Shown in pieces: positions 5,964-9,112 of a stretch of DNA of 9,112 nucleotides; the first letter of the stretch is position 1; the number at the start of each line of letters is the position of its first letter. This DNA comes from Bacteroidota bacterium. GTDB lineage: Bacteria; Bacteroidota; Bacteroidia; Sphingobacteriales; Sphingobacteriaceae. The translations under genes were made by a program, and so were the position numbers. The DNA lies in the NCBI GenBank assembly GCA_023427985.1, contig JAEYZM010000021.1, positions 1 through 9,112 on the forward strand. The letters are read 5' to 3'. Below the pieces are notes generated by a model that was not told where the DNA came from, did not search any database, and saw only the letters and a list, made by a program, of their open reading frames with translations.

Positions 5964-8597
5964 TTACTTGTAATTACTTGTGTAGAAAATTATATATTCT
6001 TGTAGCTTCTTCGTATTCCTTAGTGTTTTTAAATTACTTTCTGAAATAATACTTATAAAGTAAGGTGCTTTATTAAATTTTATAAGTTCAGATTCGCTTT
6101 TCGATAATGCAATTTGATATTCTTTCGCTTTATTATAATTTTCAAAATCAGAAATTAGAATTAATTGTTCGTTCATAGTCAACAATTCTGATTGAACATT
6201 TAATTTTGAAAGTGCAAATTGCATCGTATTAAATTTCGTTAAATTTTGAATGCTTGTTTTTAAATTAGCATCCATATTGGTTGAAATCATAATAGAAAAT
6301 TTAGCTCGAACTTCATTTGTATATATTGCTTCTGCATCCGATTTTGATTTAGCAAGAGCAGGATTTTTCAAATCATATATTTTATTCAAATGTTCTCTTG
6401 CCATTGTAGCTGCATCTGATGAAGGGTATTTAGTTATTAAATCATTCAAGCATGTTTCTAATGCATCATTCCCTTTTAGCTTTCCATTACAAATGGCATA
6501 TAGATACGCATATTTGGGTGCAATACTAGTACTAGCATATACCGAATCAATTCTAGGTTTTGAAGAGATCACAATTTCGTACGAAGCGTTTTTGTAAGCC
6601 CAGTATAGATTATCGTAGTATTCTTGAGCGTTCTTCTCCAATACTTTTGCTTCAGAAGTATAAGAAGGATCTAAAACTACTTTAGCTAATACTGTATTTG
6701 GATATTTTTCAATTAGTTTCTTTTTATAATATTCACTCTGTGTAGTATTGTTAATTTCTGTATTCACACGATATAAATTATAATAAAATTCTGGCTCTAA
6801 TTTATTTTCAGGAAATGTAAGTAATGCTGTTTCGTAAGCTTTTATAGATTGCCTTAAATCAATTATATCTGATCGATAAAATTGACCAATATTATAATAA
6901 GCTCTTACGATTTTGTCAACAGACATTTGTTTTGCTTCGTTGGTCAACGGGACTTCAGATAAATATTGCTTTTTCAATTTATCGAATTCATTTAACTTAC
7001 TATCATCATTTGATTTTGAGCTCTTTTCTCCCGGATTACTTTTATTTTCTTCTTCGGAATCTTGTTGTGAGAATAAGTTGAGAATACTTTCTTTATTCGA
7101 TCTTCTCCAATTATCTTCTAAAGTTCTACGTCCGTACTTCTTATTAAAATCACTTGCACCAACTCCTTTTGCCGCCATGTTATAAAAGTACCAAGTAGTG
7201 CCAGCACCTGGCTTGTTTGGAGTTCCAGGAGCATTATTTGAATTATTCATGGTAGAATTATTTGCCATGTTATTCAGAGCTGCTTCTGCTAATCGTTGTT
7301 CCTCTTCTTCACGTTTCCTTTTTAACTCTAAGTCACGCGTTACTATTCCATCTATATAACGAATCCTTTCCGATTCAGGCATACGTGCAACCCTTAATAA
7401 GCTGTCTTCTTTTTTAATTATTTTTAGGTTAGTAACTAATTTTAATAAACTATTTTTTCTAGTAGTTACAAGTTCGTATTCTTCGTTTGTTTTTGATAAA
7501 AAAGTATAAGTACTATCGTAATACAATTGAGCATTTTCATAGTCTTTTTTATCATAATAGATATGTGCAAGTTTTAAATAGGTTTTACCTTTTTGCCCAG
7601 TATTGCCTATGCTGTATGCTGCCGATTTTTGAAACGTTGCAATCGTTTTATCTTCATCACTTTCCTTTTCATAAATTAAGCCCAATCCGTAATAAATCTG
7701 ATCTCGATACTCAATGTTCTTATCGTCTTTCAACATTTTTAAAAGCTCTTTCTCCATAGCTTTTCTAGAAGCTACGCTTTGCGTTTGAGCTAATCGAGCT
7801 GCATTAATCCGAGCGTTGAACATTAGTTCGTAAGCCGGATTTAATTTAACCACACGTTGATAATTTAATCCTGCCTTTGACTCCTCTGCAACTTTCTCAT
7901 ATAATTGAGCAAGTATATAAGTATAGCGAGCTTTTTTAGATTTCTTTTTTTCTACTGCAATCGCTTTCTCTAAATATTCAATTCCCTTTTTGTAATTTTT
8001 TCGTTCGATGTAATAATACGCTGTACTTGCAAAAAGCTCATTCAAATATTTTTTAGGAAATGTCTCACTTGCCAATACGATGTTAATTACCGACTCTGCT
8101 TGTTGATATTTTTTCTGCAAGGTATACGTACGTATCAACCACAAATAGGACATATTCGCTGGTTCAGTTTTTTTATACTTACCTGCAATGAATTGGAATG
8201 TTTCTGCCGCTGTAAAATAATCCTTTTTATAAAAGTAGGCTCTTCCAATCTCAAAATAACAATCATCTATCCAAGTGCTAATTTCATGCCTTTGAATCAC
8301 CACAGATGCTTTTTTAATTGCATCGTCTAATGGCTGATTGTTATTCTTGCCAGGTGCAGAACCATCGGGTCTGATAATCTTATAAACCGATAATATTTCT
8401 TCGTATTTATCAACGTAAGCCTTCTCTTGAGATTTAGCTTCAGCATCGATTTTTAATTTGGCATTGAAATATCCATTGTAATGAGCAGTAACGTTATGAT
8501 AGGCCTTCTTTATGAGTGTGTTTTTCTTAGACCCACAAGAGCTTATGGCAGAAACGGCAAATATTAAAAGTAAACTATAAAAAATTTTATTCTTCAA
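5964..8597 (-). CDS. sprE: PorW/SprE-type TPR lipoprotein of the type IX secretion system
   Basis: SprE (Flavobacterium) / PorW (Porphyromonas) is a TPR lipoprotein needed for T9SS secretion and gliding, reported to link the PorN/GldN ring side with the outer-membrane translocon. Numbered from a TTG at 8597 (877 residues): lipoprotein signal MKNKIFYSLLLIFAVSAISSC with the lipidated Cys at 21; the family-like YHNVTAHYNGYFNA (33-46); a TPR array (~105-380, e.g. DDCYFEIGRAYFYKKDYFTAA); a charged helix and Asn-rich linker (~425-465); the conserved block TWYFYN...LEDNWRRSNK (468-502); a Ser/Glu/Lys linker (~510-535); a second TPR array (~560-750); and a C-terminal domain ending EYIIFYTSNYK. No ATG start exists: an upstream in-frame TAA (8642-8640) closes the frame, leaving TTG codons at 8621, 8618 and 8597. 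I prefer 8597 because it gives a normal signal length and a leader after the -7 element; 8621 would make 885 residues. The PBP gene follows after 2 bp. The family call is by motif recognition. Confidence 0.88.
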   Translation of the reverse strand: MKNKIFYSLLLIFAVSAISSCGSKKNTLIKKAYHNVTAHYNGYFNAKLKIDAEAKSQEKAYVDKYEEILSVYKIIRPDGSAPGKNNNQPLDDAIKKASVVIQRHEISTWIDDCYFEIGRAYFYKKDYFTAAETFQFIAGKYKKTEPANMSYLWLIRTYTLQKKYQQAESVINIVLASETFPKKYLNELFASTAYYYIERKNYKKGIEYLEKAIAVEKKKSKKARYTYILAQLYEKVAEESKAGLNYQRVVKLNPAYELMFNARINAARLAQTQSVASRKAMEKELLKMLKDDKNIEYRDQIYYGLGLIYEKESDEDKTIATFQKSAAYSIGNTGQKGKTYLKLAHIYYDKKDYENAQLYYDSTYTFLSKTNEEYELVTTRKNSLLKLVTNLKIIKKEDSLLRVARMPESERIRYIDGIVTRDLELKRKREEEEQRLAEAALNNMANNSTMNNSNNAPGTPNKPGAGTTWYFYNMAAKGVGASDFNKKYGRRTLEDNWRRSNKESILNLFSQQDSEEENKSNPGEKSSKSNDDSKLNEFDKLKKQYLSEVPLTNEAKQMSVDKIVRAYYNIGQFYRSDIIDLRQSIKAYETALLTFPENKLEPEFYYNLYRVNTEINNTTQSEYYKKKLIEKYPNTVLAKVVLDPSYTSEAKVLEKNAQEYYDNLYWAYKNASYEIVISSKPRIDSVYASTSIAPKYAYLYAICNGKLKGNDALETCLNDLITKYPSSDAATMAREHLNKIYDLKNPALAKSKSDAEAIYTNEVRAKFSIMISTNMDANLKTSIQNLTKFNTMQFALSKLNVQSELLTMNEQLILISDFENYNKAKEYQIALSKSESELIKFNKAPYFISIISESNLKTLRNTKKLQEYIIFYTSNYK

Positions 8598-8629
8598 AAC
8601 CCAAATATTACGGTGCAACAAAAAGCTAA

Positions 8630-8637
8630 CAAATTTA
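8630..8637 (-). promoter_or_regulatory. Candidate Bacteroidota -7 promoter element for the sprE operon
   Basis: On the minus strand TAAATTTG is an exact match to the Bacteroidota sigma-70 -7 consensus TAnnTTTG. Transcription would begin a few bases downstream, near 8622-8625, leaving about 25 nt of leader before the TTG at 8597 but almost none before the TTG at 8621. No convincing TTG -33 box lies at the right distance upstream, so the site is only half supported. An 8-mer of this kind occurs by chance fairly often in AT-rich DNA; its position in a divergent intergenic region is the main argument. Confidence 0.4.
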
Positions 8638-8666
8638 TTTTATTTCCGATGAAATCCCATCTATAA

Positions 8667-8695
8667 ATTGAATAAACGCAAATTCGATAAATTTA
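8667..8695 (+). promoter_or_regulatory. Candidate promoter for the M23-type peptidase gene
   Basis: ATTG (8667-8670) resembles the Bacteroidota -33 box. It is followed after 17 bp by TAAATTTA (8688-8695), one mismatch (last base) from the -7 consensus TAnnTTTG. This would give a leader of about 15-20 nt before the ATG at 8718. An alternative -7-like TTAATTTG (8698-8705), also with one mismatch, lies too close to the ATG and has no matching upstream box. The call is tentative. Confidence 0.3.
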
Positions 8696-8717
8696 GCTTA
8701 ATTTGCATGATATTTTA

Positions 8718-9112
8718 ATGGCAAATAAGAAACAAAAATTAATCGATAGACTTAGGCTTAAGTACAAGCTTGTCATTTTAAACGACGAAACGTTTGAAGA
8801 GAAAGCCTCATTCACGCTCAATAGGCTTAATGTCTTTATTTTAGGAAGTGTTGTATTGGTGCTCCTAATCTTTATCGTATCATCGCTTTTTATTTTTACC
8901 CCCTTAAAAGAATACATTCCGGGTTATGCCGATGTATCACTTCGTAGGGACATTACTACAATGGCATTGAAGGTAGACTCGCTGGAAGGCTTGCTTGCAT
9001 CTAATGATAAATACATCAAAAATATTAAATCGGTTATAAATGGTACGGTGGGGAAAGACGATACTATTAATGCGAACAGTAAGCCCAAATTAATCGACAC
9101 TACATTTAGAAT
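8718..9112 (+). CDS. Membrane-anchored M23-type peptidase, N-terminal part (runs off window)
   Basis: This is an open frame of 131 complete codons that continues past the right edge. The product starts MANKKQKLIDRLRLKYKLVI, with a basic cytoplasmic N-terminus and ILNDETFEEKASF (20-32). One transmembrane helix follows at ~39-60, then TPLKEYIPGYAD (61-72) just outside the membrane, and a heptad-like helical stretch (~74-108) with LRRDITTMALKVDSLEGLL. This N-terminal layout, including the xEYIPGY segment and the coiled coil, is what I recognise from Bacteroidota M23 (LytM/gametolysin-fold) peptidases, which cut or regulate cutting of peptidoglycan cross-links. The catalytic HxxxD and HxH motifs would lie beyond the window, so the activity is inferred and an inactive LytM-like regulator is possible. 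The ATG at 8718 is chosen because the basic start and membrane segment follow directly. It is divergent from the sprE operon; linkage of such a gene to sprE is plausible for the phylum. Confidence 0.82.
   Translation, partial: MANKKQKLIDRLRLKYKLVILNDETFEEKASFTLNRLNVFILGSVVLVLLIFIVSSLFIFTPLKEYIPGYADVSLRRDITTMALKVDSLEGLLASNDKYIKNIKSVINGTVGKDDTINANSKPKLIDTTFR

Noticed and set aside
6250..6597. Plus-strand open frame of 115 codons inside sprE, and similar shorter ones at 6913-7185, 7487-7759 and 8100-8330
   Set aside because: All are antisense to well-supported TPR coding sequence, and their products look like reverse-strand shadows rich in Phe/Leu/Ser/Cys with no domain or start context.
8698..8705. 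TTAATTTG as the main -7 element of the M23-type gene
   Set aside because: It has a mismatch at the second base, no upstream TTG at suitable distance, and would leave almost no leader before the ATG at 8718.
8693..8917. Minus-strand open frame of 74 codons
   Set aside because: It lies opposite the N-terminus of the M23-type gene, whose frame has a clear start, membrane helix and family-like sequence; the antisense product has no recognisable features.

Overview
The window is an AT-rich chromosomal segment from a member of the Bacteroidota, most likely a Flavobacteriales-type organism. The evidence is the content: GldM and GldN of the type IX secretion system (T9SS) and gliding machinery, and a PorW/SprE-type TPR lipoprotein, are confined to this phylum. 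Starts lack clear Shine-Dalgarno sequences, and a TAnnTTTG-type promoter element is present. The genus cannot be resolved from the sequence alone.

Layout. Bases 1-938 (+) are the 3' part of gldM, whose N-terminal part lies outside the window. It is followed 22 bp later by a complete gldN (961-1797, +), which ends in two tandem stops and a strong intrinsic terminator (about 1811-1840). A short intergenic region (1798-1964) holds this terminator and a purine-only A-rich tandem repeat. Three genes then run on the minus strand in the transcriptional order sprE/porW (8597 or 8621 down to 5964), a class A penicillin-binding protein (5961-3763) and uvrC (3761-1965). They are separated by only 2 bp and 1 bp, so they are almost certainly one operon, convergent with gldMN. 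A divergent intergenic region of about 100-120 bp separates sprE from the start of a membrane-anchored protein (8718 to the window end, +). Its N-terminus matches the Bacteroidota M23-type peptidase family; the catalytic domain lies beyond the edge.

How the genes fit together. GldM is the periplasm-spanning arm of the proton-driven GldLM motor. GldN, with GldK, forms the outer-membrane-associated ring that GldM contacts. The lipoprotein PorW/SprE is a T9SS component reported to contact the PorN/GldN side of the machine. The PBP builds the peptidoglycan that this complex must cross, and the predicted M23 protein would cut or remodel it. UvrC (nucleotide excision repair) looks like a passenger in the operon.

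No wholly undescribed system is evident. The points most worth following are the close linkage of gldMN with sprE, the joining of a T9SS lipoprotein gene with a wall synthase gene at 2 bp, the non-ATG start of sprE, and the A-rich repeat in the convergent intergenic region.
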